Shown: positions 18,568-26,945 of the stretch, one piece after another
Layout of the letters: every line of letters begins with the position of its first letter
Position numbering within the stretch: the stretch's first letter is position 1
Origin: G963665005 sp963665005
GTDB lineage: Bacteria; Bacillota; Clostridia; Christensenellales; SZUA-584
NCBI GenBank assembly: GCA_963665005.2
Contig: CAXXTQ010000001.1
Location: 2,480,001-2,544,000, forward strand
Direction: 5' to 3'
Length of the DNA: 64,000 nucleotides
The notes under the pieces: model-generated
The model's database searches: none
What the model was told of the DNA's origin: nothing
Seen by the model: only the letters and a program-made list of their open reading frames with translations
Made by a program: the position numbers and the translations under genes

Positions 18568-19011
18568 TTATGTTCTTGCGTATCTCGGTGTAGGCTGATA
18601 AAAGCAGTGCCTGAAAACTCTGCTGTATTCTACACCGCTCTTGTTGTATGGAAAATATACCGGGCATACGGGATTATACGGATTCATGTACCATAGCGTT
18701 TCTATGGAGTCGGGAAACACATTTCCCGCAAGCGCCCAGTCGGCTACCTCATAATGTATTTGTTCGGGCGGGCTGCTCCATACTGTCTGAGGGTTGGGCA
18801 CTCCGTCTACCGTGCCCATATAACAGGTAAACTGCCCCGGCTGTTCCATCACTCTTCTAAGGCTCCCCTGCCCCGTTCTAAGGTATTCGCCGTACGCAAC
18901 ATGCACGCGGTTCATTATCGTTGAAGCGACCGCTTTCATGCCGTTATCGCCTTCTCCGCCGGCTTCGCATTTTATCATTCTCGCAAACAGTTCTCTTGTT
19001 GAATATTCCAT
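18568..19011 (-). CDS. cwlJ: CwlJ/SleB-type spore cortex hydrolase
   Basis: A 147-residue Hydrolase_2 (SleB/CwlJ catalytic) domain without the N-terminal peptidoglycan-binding domain or signal peptide that SleB has, so it is CwlJ-like. Motifs: ELFARMIKCEAGGEG with the catalytic Glu, AVASTIMNRVH, and ALAGNVFPDSIETLWYMNP, followed by the PVYF and H-R-F blocks. Known role: cortex-lytic enzyme active during spore germination and held in the coat by GerQ, the next gene. Confidence 0.9.
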   Translation of the reverse strand: MEYSTRELFARMIKCEAGGEGDNGMKAVASTIMNRVHVAYGEYLRTGQGSLRRVMEQPGQFTCYMGTVDGVPNPQTVWSSPPEQIHYEVADWALAGNVFPDSIETLWYMNPYNPVCPVYFPYNKSGVEYSRVFRHCFYQPTPRYART

Positions 19012-19181
19012 AATATTTCTCCGTTGATTTAAAGCTTTAATACAGTATATTAACTTTTAAAGCTTATCGATAAAAATTATATCCCGCTATATTTATTTAT
19101 GAGATTTATCAATCTTTTGTTACTTTTTTCGAACCTGGCGGGGCGGTTTTCAATATACTAAATTGAAAGGAAGTGGTGTTC

Positions 19182-20480
19182 TTGAATATACATACGGTAG
19201 CCCCCGGAGACTCGCTTTATAAAATAGCCAAGCGGTACGGCGTGAATTCGGACGAAATATACGAACTTAATGAACTGCAGAATATGCCTTATCTGGTTGT
19301 CGGGCAGTCGCTTGTTATTCCTACCAAAGAAACGGCGTATACAGTGCGCCCGGGCGATTCTCTTTACAGCATTGCCAAAAAATACGGTACTTCGGCAGAG
19401 AGCATAGCAAGGCTTAACAGCATAGAAAACCCCGAACGAATAACGCCGGGTACGATTCTTCGCGTTCCGACAGGCAGCAAAAATTACGGCTATATAGAGG
19501 TAAACGCGTACCTCGAGCCGTCCATTCCCCAGCGAGACAGCATTCTTGTAAATCAAGTCGGAGAATATCTTACTTATATAAGCCCTTTTAGCTATCAGGT
19601 AAGAGCGGACGGAAGCCTTGTTTCTATAAACGACGAAACAATACTCAGCCAGTCTAAAAAATACGCGATTGCGCCGCTTATGGTTATTACCAACTTTGCC
19701 GACGGAAATTTTGACACCAACATCGCCGATACCATACTTTACGATAAAAAAATACAAGATACTCTTTTTTCGAATGTTATAAATGTAATGCGCCAGAAAG
19801 GGTATTACGGCGTAAATATAGATTTTGAGAGAATAACGCCCGAAAACCGAGGGCTTTATAACGCGTTTTTAAAAAGGTCTGTCGAGGCTTTTCATAAACA
19901 GGGGTATGTCGTGTCTACGGCGCTCGCACCGAAACCATCCGATTATGAAACGGGTTCTTGGCACGGAGCGCACGATTATAAAGCGCACGGCGAAATCGTA
20001 GATTTTGTTATTATAATGACGTACGAATGGGGCTGGTCGGGCGGTCCTCCTTATGCCGTTGCGCCCGTCGACCTCGTTGAAGATGTTATACGTTACGCCG
20101 TTTCTGTAATGCCCCCCAAAAAGATATTGATGGGTATGCCTCTTTATGGATACGACTGGCCTCTGCCTTTCATGCCGGACGGAAAATGGGCAAAACGAAT
20201 TAGCCCGCAGGACGCTGTAAAGCTTGCCGCCAATAAAGGGCAGCAGATTATTTTTGACAGCCAGACACAATCTCCTACTTTTAAGTATAGAGATGAAAAC
20301 GGCGTTGAACACGAGGTATGGTTCGAAGATGCCCGAAGCGTAGAGGCTAAACTTTTGCTCGTCAATGAATACGGCCTTAGGGGCGTAAGCTACTGGGTGC
20401 TCGGCGTGTCGTTTCCGCAGAACTGGACGGTTTTAAACGATATGTACAATATAGTAAAAGTTATTCCACAGAAAAATTAA
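19182..20480 (+). CDS. SleL/YaaH-type spore peptidoglycan hydrolase
   Basis: About 432 residues: two LysM domains (residues 1-45 and 50-95, both with PGDSLYxIAKxYG) then a glycoside hydrolase 18 domain (about 105-425). The GH18 catalytic motif appears as GVNIDFERI with the proton-donor Glu, and substrate-site sequences IIMTYEWGWSGGPP and MGMPLYGYDW follow. SleL/YaaH is an N-acetylglucosaminidase acting on cortex fragments with muramic delta-lactam. The TTG start is preferred, eight bases after AGGAAG; two GTG codons 6 and 9 bases upstream are alternatives. It is transcribed divergently from cwlJ-gerQ. Confidence 0.9.
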   Translation: MNIHTVAPGDSLYKIAKRYGVNSDEIYELNELQNMPYLVVGQSLVIPTKETAYTVRPGDSLYSIAKKYGTSAESIARLNSIENPERITPGTILRVPTGSKNYGYIEVNAYLEPSIPQRDSILVNQVGEYLTYISPFSYQVRADGSLVSINDETILSQSKKYAIAPLMVITNFADGNFDTNIADTILYDKKIQDTLFSNVINVMRQKGYYGVNIDFERITPENRGLYNAFLKRSVEAFHKQGYVVSTALAPKPSDYETGSWHGAHDYKAHGEIVDFVIIMTYEWGWSGGPPYAVAPVDLVEDVIRYAVSVMPPKKILMGMPLYGYDWPLPFMPDGKWAKRISPQDAVKLAANKGQQIIFDSQTQSPTFKYRDENGVEHEVWFEDARSVEAKLLLVNEYGLRGVSYWVLGVSFPQNWTVLNDMYNIVKVIPQKN

Positions 20481-20506
20481 GGGGCGATCAGCGCCCCTTT
20501 TCTTTT
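20479..20506 (+). terminator. Terminator of the SleL-like gene
   Basis: GGGGCG and CGCCCC with a five-base loop, followed by TTTTCTTTT right after the stop codon. Confidence 0.9.
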
Positions 20507-20614
20507 AATTGCTTCTAATCGTATTTAAGACGCTTTTTTAAGAAAATCGCTTTAGTAAGCATCCTTTCATTCTGAATTACTTTAGCGATGAAGAATTCTA
20601 AATGCCATGTTTTT

Positions 20615-21283
20615 TTATTTTATAATCCGCCAATTTTTCTCTGCCGCGATTTTCGCCAGCTCTTCGTCGGGATATACGGCGACAGGGTTTTCCACAAGCT
20701 CGAATATAGACAAGTCAGATACGCTGTCGGCATATGCCGTGCTGTTTTTATAGTCAACGTCTTTTCCCGCAAAAATCTCTTTTATCTTTTTTGCTTTGCC
20801 CGAGCCTATACAGACGCTGAGCTCTTTTTTTGCGTCTATAAAACCGTCCTTAAAATACAGCGCTGTGCCAATAATCGTATCTACGCCAAGATCACGGTTT
20901 ATATACATGAACAAATCAGAATAACATCCCGAGAGTATTACGGTATGAAAACCTTCCGACTTAGCCTTTTTGATTTCGCGTACTACGCTGTCATTAAATT
21001 CTTTTACAACCTGTTTCGCGCACGCTTCAAAAAATAGATTTACTTGCGTATTTGTCATGCCCGTAAATATACGTGTAAATTTTTGCAGAGCCGTCCTTCT
21101 CATATATTCGCGGTGTTTTTTCCCAAACCCAAGCTTATACCAAATATACATTCCGCCTATCATCATATATATGTGATAAAGCCTTGCCTTCGAATACTTT
21201 TGTATTTTCCACTGCTTTAGCAAAAAAGGAAGTGTTTCGTGCGGAAAAAGCGTTCCGTCAAAATCGAATATTGCAAGCTTCAT
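20615..21283 (-). CDS. HAD-superfamily phosphatase, subfamily IB
   Basis: A 222-residue SerB-like HAD phosphatase. Motif I is FDFDGTLF with the nucleophile and acid/base Asp, motif II ILSGCYSDL, motif III lysine in GSGKAKKIKEI, and motif IV AYADSVSDLSIFE. An all-helical cap lies between motifs I and II. Subfamily IB includes phosphoserine phosphatases and lysophospholipid-type phosphatases; the substrate is not evident. The start is the ATG before KLAIFDFDG, 11 bases after AAAGGA. An upstream in-frame start would add 19 residues before motif I, which is unusual in the family. Confidence 0.88.
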   Translation of the reverse strand: MKLAIFDFDGTLFPHETLPFLLKQWKIQKYSKARLYHIYMMIGGMYIWYKLGFGKKHREYMRRTALQKFTRIFTGMTNTQVNLFFEACAKQVVKEFNDSVVREIKKAKSEGFHTVILSGCYSDLFMYINRDLGVDTIIGTALYFKDGFIDAKKELSVCIGSGKAKKIKEIFAGKDVDYKNSTAYADSVSDLSIFELVENPVAVYPDEELAKIAAEKNWRIIK

Positions 21284-21416
21284 TATATCAATCCTTTTTT
21301 TATTACTTAAATACAATTGTACCATGTTTTTTCTTACCAAACGTAAAAAATTATCGAATATTTTAGAAAAAAATCAGCAAGCATACTGCGTCGGTTTACC
21401 TTCTTTTAAAATATGG

Positions 21417-21446
21417 TTAACATTATTCGTCTTTATATGCTATAAT
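21417..21446 (+). promoter_or_regulatory. Sigma-A type promoter of the diguanylate cyclase gene
   Basis: TTAACA, 18 bases, TATAAT, about 32 bases before the start codon. Confidence 0.7.
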
Positions 21447-21477
21447 TTTATTAATAATATTTATTGAGGTGCCCCTT

Positions 21478-22593
21478 ATGAAATTTTTTGATTTCCTCAA
21501 AGGCGAAAAACTAGCACCTAAACTTGACTCGAAATTTAGAAGTACACTCATAGCCGAAAACTCTAAACGTTTGTTTTGCCTGCTAGTAAGCATTGCAATT
21601 TTAGAATCGCTGATACTTTTATCTGAATTAGCCGGACTTGTTAAATTTAGTATTCAGATATATATATTACAGCTTCTGATTATTTTCCTAAGTCTTCTTT
21701 CAAGCGCAGCGCTTTATTTTTTTAAAAAATATTTAAAGTTAAATGCCTTATCTGTTTTTATAACAGTTATGCATGCTGCATGCCTAATAATGTCCTTTGT
21801 TTTTTCAGCATCTATGCAGACAGCAAGCCATATCAGCTATTCAGCTTTTTTTATAGGAACTTTAATTGTTTTAATAGTATTTATAAGAAAGCCATATTTG
21901 TCTATACCCTTTTTTGCTTTAACTCTTATTTCCTTATCACTTTATGTACTATTTACATATCCCGTGAGCACACAAATGATAACAGAGATTATAAACGCCG
22001 GCATGTTTATTACGCTTATAAGCATAGGCTCAATTCTTGTCTATAACCGGCATAAAAAGCTTTTTTTACAGGAAGAGCGTATTAAAGATATAAACGAAAA
22101 ACTAAGACTTTTATCTATAACAGACGAGCTTACAGGCCTTTATAACAGGCGCAGGCTTTACGAAGAGTTTGACAGAGAGATAGTTTCTTCTGAAAGATAT
22201 AAAAAATCTTTGTCGATTATTTTGATAGATATAGATAATTTTAAGAGCATTAACGACAGATACGGGCACAATATCGGCGATTTGGTTCTAAAGCAATTTG
22301 CCGATATTTTAAAATCTAAACTTCGTTCTACTGATATTATAGGAAGATGGGGCGGCGAAGAATTTATAGTTGTCTGCACCAATACAAGCATACCCGCCGT
22401 AACCATACTCGCAAAAAGGCTATGCAAAACAATTGAAGAATATGATTTTGACCATATCGACAATATCACCTTTTCGGCAGGCGTGTCCCAGTTCCGCCTG
22501 GGCGAAAAACCGACCGACATGATAGACAGAGCAGACAAAGCGCTGTATTCTGCAAAAACAAGCGGGCGCAACTGTGTAAAAGAGATTACCTGA
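21478..22593 (+). CDS. Membrane diguanylate cyclase (GGDEF)
   Basis: A 371-residue protein. About six hydrophobic segments fill residues 30-195. A short coiled linker (EERIKDINEKLRLLS) leads into a GGDEF domain: DELTGLYNRR, DIDNFKSINDRYGHNIGD, and the active-site signature as GRWGGEEF. An RxxD inhibitory site (RSTD) sits five residues before the signature, so product inhibition by c-di-GMP is expected. No EAL or HD-GYP domain is present. The ATG chosen follows GAGGTG; a GTG three codons upstream overlaps that ribosome site. The signal sensed by the membrane part is unknown. Confidence 0.93.
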   Translation: MKFFDFLKGEKLAPKLDSKFRSTLIAENSKRLFCLLVSIAILESLILLSELAGLVKFSIQIYILQLLIIFLSLLSSAALYFFKKYLKLNALSVFITVMHAACLIMSFVFSASMQTASHISYSAFFIGTLIVLIVFIRKPYLSIPFFALTLISLSLYVLFTYPVSTQMITEIINAGMFITLISIGSILVYNRHKKLFLQEERIKDINEKLRLLSITDELTGLYNRRRLYEEFDREIVSSERYKKSLSIILIDIDNFKSINDRYGHNIGDLVLKQFADILKSKLRSTDIIGRWGGEEFIVVCTNTSIPAVTILAKRLCKTIEEYDFDHIDNITFSAGVSQFRLGEKPTDMIDRADKALYSAKTSGRNCVKEIT

Positions 22594-22668
22594 CCCAAAA
22601 GCAGAAAACTTTAACTTCTCTAAAAACTTATTCATATTTTTAATGAGCAATTTTTACATACTGTTAAT

Positions 22669-22697
22669 TTGTTATTTGCATTTTTATATGTTAATAT
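22669..22697 (+). promoter_or_regulatory. Candidate promoter for the tandem VanX-like lipoproteins
   Basis: TTGTTA, 17 bases, TAATAT, about 50 bases before the TTG start of the first lipoprotein gene. Confidence 0.5.
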
Positions 22698-22746
22698 TTA
22701 ACAAAGTAACCATTTTGAAATTCAAACGAAAGAAGAGGCTATCTTT

Positions 22747-24219
22747 TTGAGACACTTTTTAAGCATATTTTTAATTATACTGTTGATTTTTTTATGCGGA
22801 TGCACCGAGCCGCAAACCGAAATACAATTAGTTGCGCCGCCGACACCCACGCCCGCTGTACCGACAAGCTCGCCCTCCCCTACAAAAGAGCCCGAACCTG
22901 TTTATTTAATTGGTACTGTGTCAAAACTCGAGGATGATTTTTCATACTTAAGAGAAAAAGCAGCGCAGGATTCGCAGATTATCTGCGGAGCGGATATTGG
23001 CGCGCAATTTGTCGTGGTAAGCAGCGCAGGCGGCTGGGCCCGTGTCTTATATGATAATGCCTTTGGATACATCGAGAGCAAGTATCTAAAGCTCAACCCA
23101 GAGCTTACGGCGGCGCCCGTAAATAAAACTTATATCTATGTTCCCGAAAACCAGGAGATGGGGCTTGTTCATTATAAATATAACGGCAAAATAAAAGTGG
23201 TTTCCACTACATATAATGAGGATGGGCAAACCAAACAAAGAGTAGATGTTTATACGCAGAGCGGTACGCTTTTGGCAAAAGACGCTTCACTTGTGCTCAA
23301 AAAAGCTTCTGTCAGCGCACCGGCTATTCCTGCTGTCGTTGAAGATACGCAGGACACGCAGACTCCGGCGCCCGAAGAGACGCCTGCGGCTACCCCCGTG
23401 CCCGTGCCCGTGCCCGTTAAGATAAATATAAAAGACGGCAGCATTACATTATCAGAAGGAATCGAACTTTCTAAAGAGCCGGATTTTGATATAGGCGAAG
23501 ATAAAGGGCGTGTTATATCAGAGGACAAAACAGTAATCTTCTACGACAATGATTGGCTCTCGGCAGCGGAATTTGACATCAAAGAAGCAAAGATTTACTG
23601 CGATAAAGGCGTGATAGAGCTTGAAGACGACTATTATTTTATACCAGCGATGCTCAAAGATGAACTTGTCGATGTTTCTCATAACTCGCAGGATATAAAG
23701 ATAGATATGCTTTTCGCCAAAGACGAAAATCTGCTTGATAAAAATGTGTATGGAGAGCAGGTTTGCCTTCTGCAAAAAAGCACTCTTGAAAAGCTGAAAA
23801 AAGCATCCGAGATGTTTAAAAAAGACGGCTATAAAATCATCATATATGATGCCTACCGTCCATACAGTGTAACGGTTATGCTCTACGAAAAATATAAAGA
23901 CGGCACTTATGTTGCTCCTATACGGTTTGGGTCTGTCCATAACAAAGGCGCGGCTATAGATATGTCTTTGCTAGATTCGGACGGAAATGCTATAATAATG
24001 CCGTCACCTATTCATACACTTGACTCTTCATCTAACAGAAATAACAAAGATATGAGCGAAGAGGCAAAAGCGAATATGGATTACATGGCGGACGTTATGA
24101 AAGAATGCGGTTTTACTACGATAAAAAGCGAATGGTGGCATTTTTCTGACAAGGACGCCAACGATTACTTAAGGACTGATCACGATTTTCAAACGCTTTT
24201 GAAGGTCGTATACGAATAG
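22747..24219 (+). CDS. SH3/VanX-type lipoprotein peptidase A
   Basis: A 490-residue exported protein. A signal segment ends in FLCGC, a near-lipobox in which the -2 residue is Cys, followed by a Pro/Thr linker. An SH3-like domain (about 55-118, KLEDDFSYLREKA to YIESKYLKL), a beta region and a low-complexity linker come next. The C-terminal domain (about 300-490) is of the M15D/VanX D-Ala-D-Ala dipeptidase type: YDAYRPYS, SVHNKGAAIDMS (metal His and Asp) and SEWWHF (catalytic Glu, metal His). Expected role: cleavage of D-Ala-D-Ala or related wall peptides outside the membrane. There is no vanHA operon nearby, so a resistance role is not supported. The TTG start follows AGAGG. Confidence 0.85.
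   Translation: MRHFLSIFLIILLIFLCGCTEPQTEIQLVAPPTPTPAVPTSSPSPTKEPEPVYLIGTVSKLEDDFSYLREKAAQDSQIICGADIGAQFVVVSSAGGWARVLYDNAFGYIESKYLKLNPELTAAPVNKTYIYVPENQEMGLVHYKYNGKIKVVSTTYNEDGQTKQRVDVYTQSGTLLAKDASLVLKKASVSAPAIPAVVEDTQDTQTPAPEETPAATPVPVPVPVKINIKDGSITLSEGIELSKEPDFDIGEDKGRVISEDKTVIFYDNDWLSAAEFDIKEAKIYCDKGVIELEDDYYFIPAMLKDELVDVSHNSQDIKIDMLFAKDENLLDKNVYGEQVCLLQKSTLEKLKKASEMFKKDGYKIIIYDAYRPYSVTVMLYEKYKDGTYVAPIRFGSVHNKGAAIDMSLLDSDGNAIIMPSPIHTLDSSSNRNNKDMSEEAKANMDYMADVMKECGFTTIKSEWWHFSDKDANDYLRTDHDFQTLLKVVYE
24097..24144 (+). repeat. 48-base tract shared exactly by both VanX-like genes (copy 1)
   Basis: The stretch coding for MKECGFTTIKSEWWHF is identical base for base in the next gene, including wobble positions, while flanking coding sequence is clearly diverged. 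Confidence 0.85.
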
Positions 24220-24227
24220 AGGAAATT

Positions 24228-25472
24228 ATGAAAAAATTATGGCTTTTTATACTTATAGTAATAATGCTCTTCGCGGCATGCGGCAAAACAGAGCAGCCGT
24301 CTTCGCCCGAAGATTCGGCGACGCCCGCTGTCACAACGCAGCCGACACCCGAGCCGACACCAACGCCTGAGCCCACGCCTACCCCTTCCCCCACTCCAGA
24401 GCCTACGCCCGCGCCCAAGGTTAAGCTTTCCGACCCAGAGTCTGAGCTGTCTGTCAGAAAGGGGCCGGGTACTAATACCGAAAAAATAGGCGCGCTTAAA
24501 CAGGGCGATATTGTAACGATTATTGAGCAGGGCGATGTATGGCACAAAATTGATTATAACGGAGAGCAGGCTTATGTGTTTGCGGCGTATATTACCGATG
24601 TGCCCGTATTTTACGCCACCGTGCCCGCGCTTGAAGCTACTGTCAAAGGGAAAACTTATATAAGCAATATGGTCGATGTAAGGACTATTGTGCCCGATAT
24701 AAAAATATGGCTGACGTTCGCATCTCAGGATAACGTTATGGGAAAAGTATTATACCCCGCGGGCGCGTGCCTTTTACAGCAGGGAACAGCCGAAAAACTC
24801 TTGGAAGCAAGCAAAATATTCGCCGAGGACGGATACAGAATACGCCTTTACGACGGCTATCGTCCTTTCTCTGTATCAGAATATCTGTACGAAGAAATTA
24901 GAGACGGGCGGTTTGTCGCACCGGCAAAACCAAGCAAACCTTCTAACCATAACCGAGGGGCCGCAGTCGATATAACGCTTGAACGTATAGATACGGGCGA
25001 ACAGATACCGATGCCTTCTAAAATGCACACCTTTAATATATCGTCGCTTCGCAAATACCCCGATATATCACAGTACGCCGAAGGAAGCCCTGAATATTTA
25101 GCGATGCTCGATAAGTATCCGGATATTTTTAAATATCCGAAAAGAAGCGGTACTGCAATACGCAATATGAATTATATGACAAAAGTGATGAAAGAATGCG
25201 GTTTTACTACGATAAAAAGCGAATGGTGGCATTTTAATGATAAAGACAAAGACCAGTTCATGACGCTCGATTATAATTTAGCAGAAGATGTTGAATGGGT
25301 TGCGGCAGAAGATTATGATGAATATTTAGAGCAAAGGGCCCTAACGCCCCCGCTTACAGACCTTCCCGATTATGTGGTATATCCGATTGTCGAAAAACAG
25401 GAGGAAGAGCCCGAGACAGAGCCGACTAACGAGCCTGAGGATGAAACGGACGATTCGGCTGACGTAGATTAA
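24228..25472 (+). CDS. SH3/VanX-type lipoprotein peptidase B
   Basis: A 414-residue paralogue of the gene directly upstream, eight bases away with AGGAAATT between, so it is an operon. It has a clear lipobox (LFAAC), a Pro/Thr linker, one SH3 domain (about 65-125, with SVRKGPGTNTEKIG), then the VanX-type domain (about 160-350): YDGYRPFS, NHNRGAAVDITL and SEWWHF. It carries an insert containing two tyrosine/aspartate-rich stretches (KYPDISQYAEG, DKYPDIFKYPKRSG) that the first paralogue lacks, and an acidic C-terminal tail. Both lie on the outer face of the membrane and probably trim wall peptides. Its stop codon abuts the stop of the convergent gene. Confidence 0.87.
   Translation: MKKLWLFILIVIMLFAACGKTEQPSSPEDSATPAVTTQPTPEPTPTPEPTPTPSPTPEPTPAPKVKLSDPESELSVRKGPGTNTEKIGALKQGDIVTIIEQGDVWHKIDYNGEQAYVFAAYITDVPVFYATVPALEATVKGKTYISNMVDVRTIVPDIKIWLTFASQDNVMGKVLYPAGACLLQQGTAEKLLEASKIFAEDGYRIRLYDGYRPFSVSEYLYEEIRDGRFVAPAKPSKPSNHNRGAAVDITLERIDTGEQIPMPSKMHTFNISSLRKYPDISQYAEGSPEYLAMLDKYPDIFKYPKRSGTAIRNMNYMTKVMKECGFTTIKSEWWHFNDKDKDQFMTLDYNLAEDVEWVAAEDYDEYLEQRALTPPLTDLPDYVVYPIVEKQEEEPETEPTNEPEDETDDSADVD
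25189..25235 (+). repeat. 48-base tract shared by both VanX-like genes (copy 2)
   Basis: Second copy of the identical active-site tract described for the upstream paralogue; the end may be off by a base. Confidence 0.8.
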
Positions 25473-26915
25473 TTAATCGCCCGAAGCGGCGCAGACAAAA
25501 TATCTGGTACCGTCAAAGAGTATGATATCAGCCGTAAATTCGGCAGGCATCATGCTTTTTTCTAATAACATAGAAAATGAAACATTGCCGTTATCTTCAT
25601 TACCTTCAAAATAGCTTTCTTCGAATATCGGAAACGGCACATATACGTTTGATTCCTCGCTGTCGCTTATGCGCACAAATATATCATAGTCTTTTTCACT
25701 GCTGTATTGTTCGGGGACGGCAAAACCTGCTATCTTGACAAACCCGCCGATTTCTTCCGATGTTATGGCAATGTCCATTTCCGAAGGTATTAAACCATCG
25801 CTTAACTCAACCATCGGAGCGGGCATAATCGGCGCCTTTTTTATCAAATCGGGAAGATTTCTTTCAGCTATCTCAAGCATGACCATGTCAATATTATCTT
25901 GCTTTAAAATGCCATAATCATACGGCGTCGCCCTTGAGTAAACAGCTGTGGCGAACTCGTTTGACATCATTGGTATAAGCGCATTCGCGAAAGAGTCTCT
26001 TAGCATATAAAGATTAAAATCCGCGTTTTCGCACTTAGTCTTTATAGTAAGTTCTTCAAGCGATTTTATAGGGCGTGCGCTTGTATAATCTATTTGTATG
26101 CCATAATCGTATTGCCAATCTTTAATGTTCGCCGCAGGGTAAAGCATGCCCGAAAGGTCGCCGTTCCACGACATCTCAAGATCCGGCTCAACGCCTTGAT
26201 ATTTGTTAAAATCAAACTCATTATTATTATCGGCTATCTTTGAAAGAAGCGCGTTGTATGCGGCAAGCGCGCCCTTATTGTTCCAGTGAGAATCAAGCTT
26301 ATGATAAATCTGGTCTTTTGGATTTTCCAGAACCTCATGCAGGTTAACGTGATTTATTCCCCGTTTGTTAAGCTCTGCGTATAGTTTATCCGCATTGCTT
26401 TGTTCGGACATTACCACATACCTGTCGGGCATAAATTGGCCGTATATTGAAGACTTATTGGGCGCGACCGTAAAAACAAAGTCTATGCCTTGTTGATTCA
26501 AATACATCTGCTGAATTTCGAGCGTTTTGCATATACGGTAAATCTCGTTGTCAGAGAGCAGATTTGCGCCTGTGTAGTTATCCTGCGTAGGCTGGAAAAA
26601 AAGCCATCCTTCTTTGCCGACTATAACCTTTTGCGAAACAGACTCGCCGAATAAGCGCGAATGAATAAAAGCATCCGCCGTTATAAACGCGGGCCGAAAA
26701 GCAAAGTTATCTGTAAAATAGTTGTCAAACTCCTGTGTAAATTTTGTATTGATGCCACCTTGCGAAGAAATACTCGGCATTTTTGGCAGCGCTCTTTTTT
26801 CTGCGCTTATATTTTTATAGCCGAAAACCATACCCATCATAGGAACCGCGCAAACGGCGACGAATATCGCTATGAATATCAAATTCAATATTTTAATATT
26901 TAATATTTTTTTCAT
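25473..26915 (-). CDS. AlgJ/AlgX-like SGNH acetylation protein (DHHW family)
   Basis: A 480-residue protein anchored by one N-terminal membrane segment (about 10-30). The extracellular part resembles AlgJ/AlgX: KEGWLFF, FVFTVAPNKSSIYGQFMP, DSHWNNKGA (the Asp-His pair) and LRDSFANALIPM (candidate nucleophile Ser). Known: these proteins take acetyl groups exported by an MBOAT partner and transfer them to a surface polymer. The MBOAT gene is directly upstream, 30 bases away, which supports the pairing. Unlike alginate clusters, no polymer-synthesis genes are near, so the acceptor may be peptidoglycan or another wall polymer. Confidence 0.85.
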   Translation of the reverse strand: MKKILNIKILNLIFIAIFVAVCAVPMMGMVFGYKNISAEKRALPKMPSISSQGGINTKFTQEFDNYFTDNFAFRPAFITADAFIHSRLFGESVSQKVIVGKEGWLFFQPTQDNYTGANLLSDNEIYRICKTLEIQQMYLNQQGIDFVFTVAPNKSSIYGQFMPDRYVVMSEQSNADKLYAELNKRGINHVNLHEVLENPKDQIYHKLDSHWNNKGALAAYNALLSKIADNNNEFDFNKYQGVEPDLEMSWNGDLSGMLYPAANIKDWQYDYGIQIDYTSARPIKSLEELTIKTKCENADFNLYMLRDSFANALIPMMSNEFATAVYSRATPYDYGILKQDNIDMVMLEIAERNLPDLIKKAPIMPAPMVELSDGLIPSEMDIAITSEEIGGFVKIAGFAVPEQYSSEKDYDIFVRISDSEESNVYVPFPIFEESYFEGNEDNGNVSFSMLLEKSMMPAEFTADIILFDGTRYFVCAASGD

Positions 26916-26945
26916 GCGCTTCTCCTTTTTTTTAAAATTTTGATT

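Noticed and set aside
22747..25472. Vancomycin resistance operon (VanX pair, VanW in window)
   Set aside because: No D-Ala-D-Lac ligase, VanH or VanRS genes are nearby. The VanW gene is 8 kb away with unrelated neighbours, and the VanX-like proteins are lipoproteins with SH3 domains, unlike cytosolic VanX.
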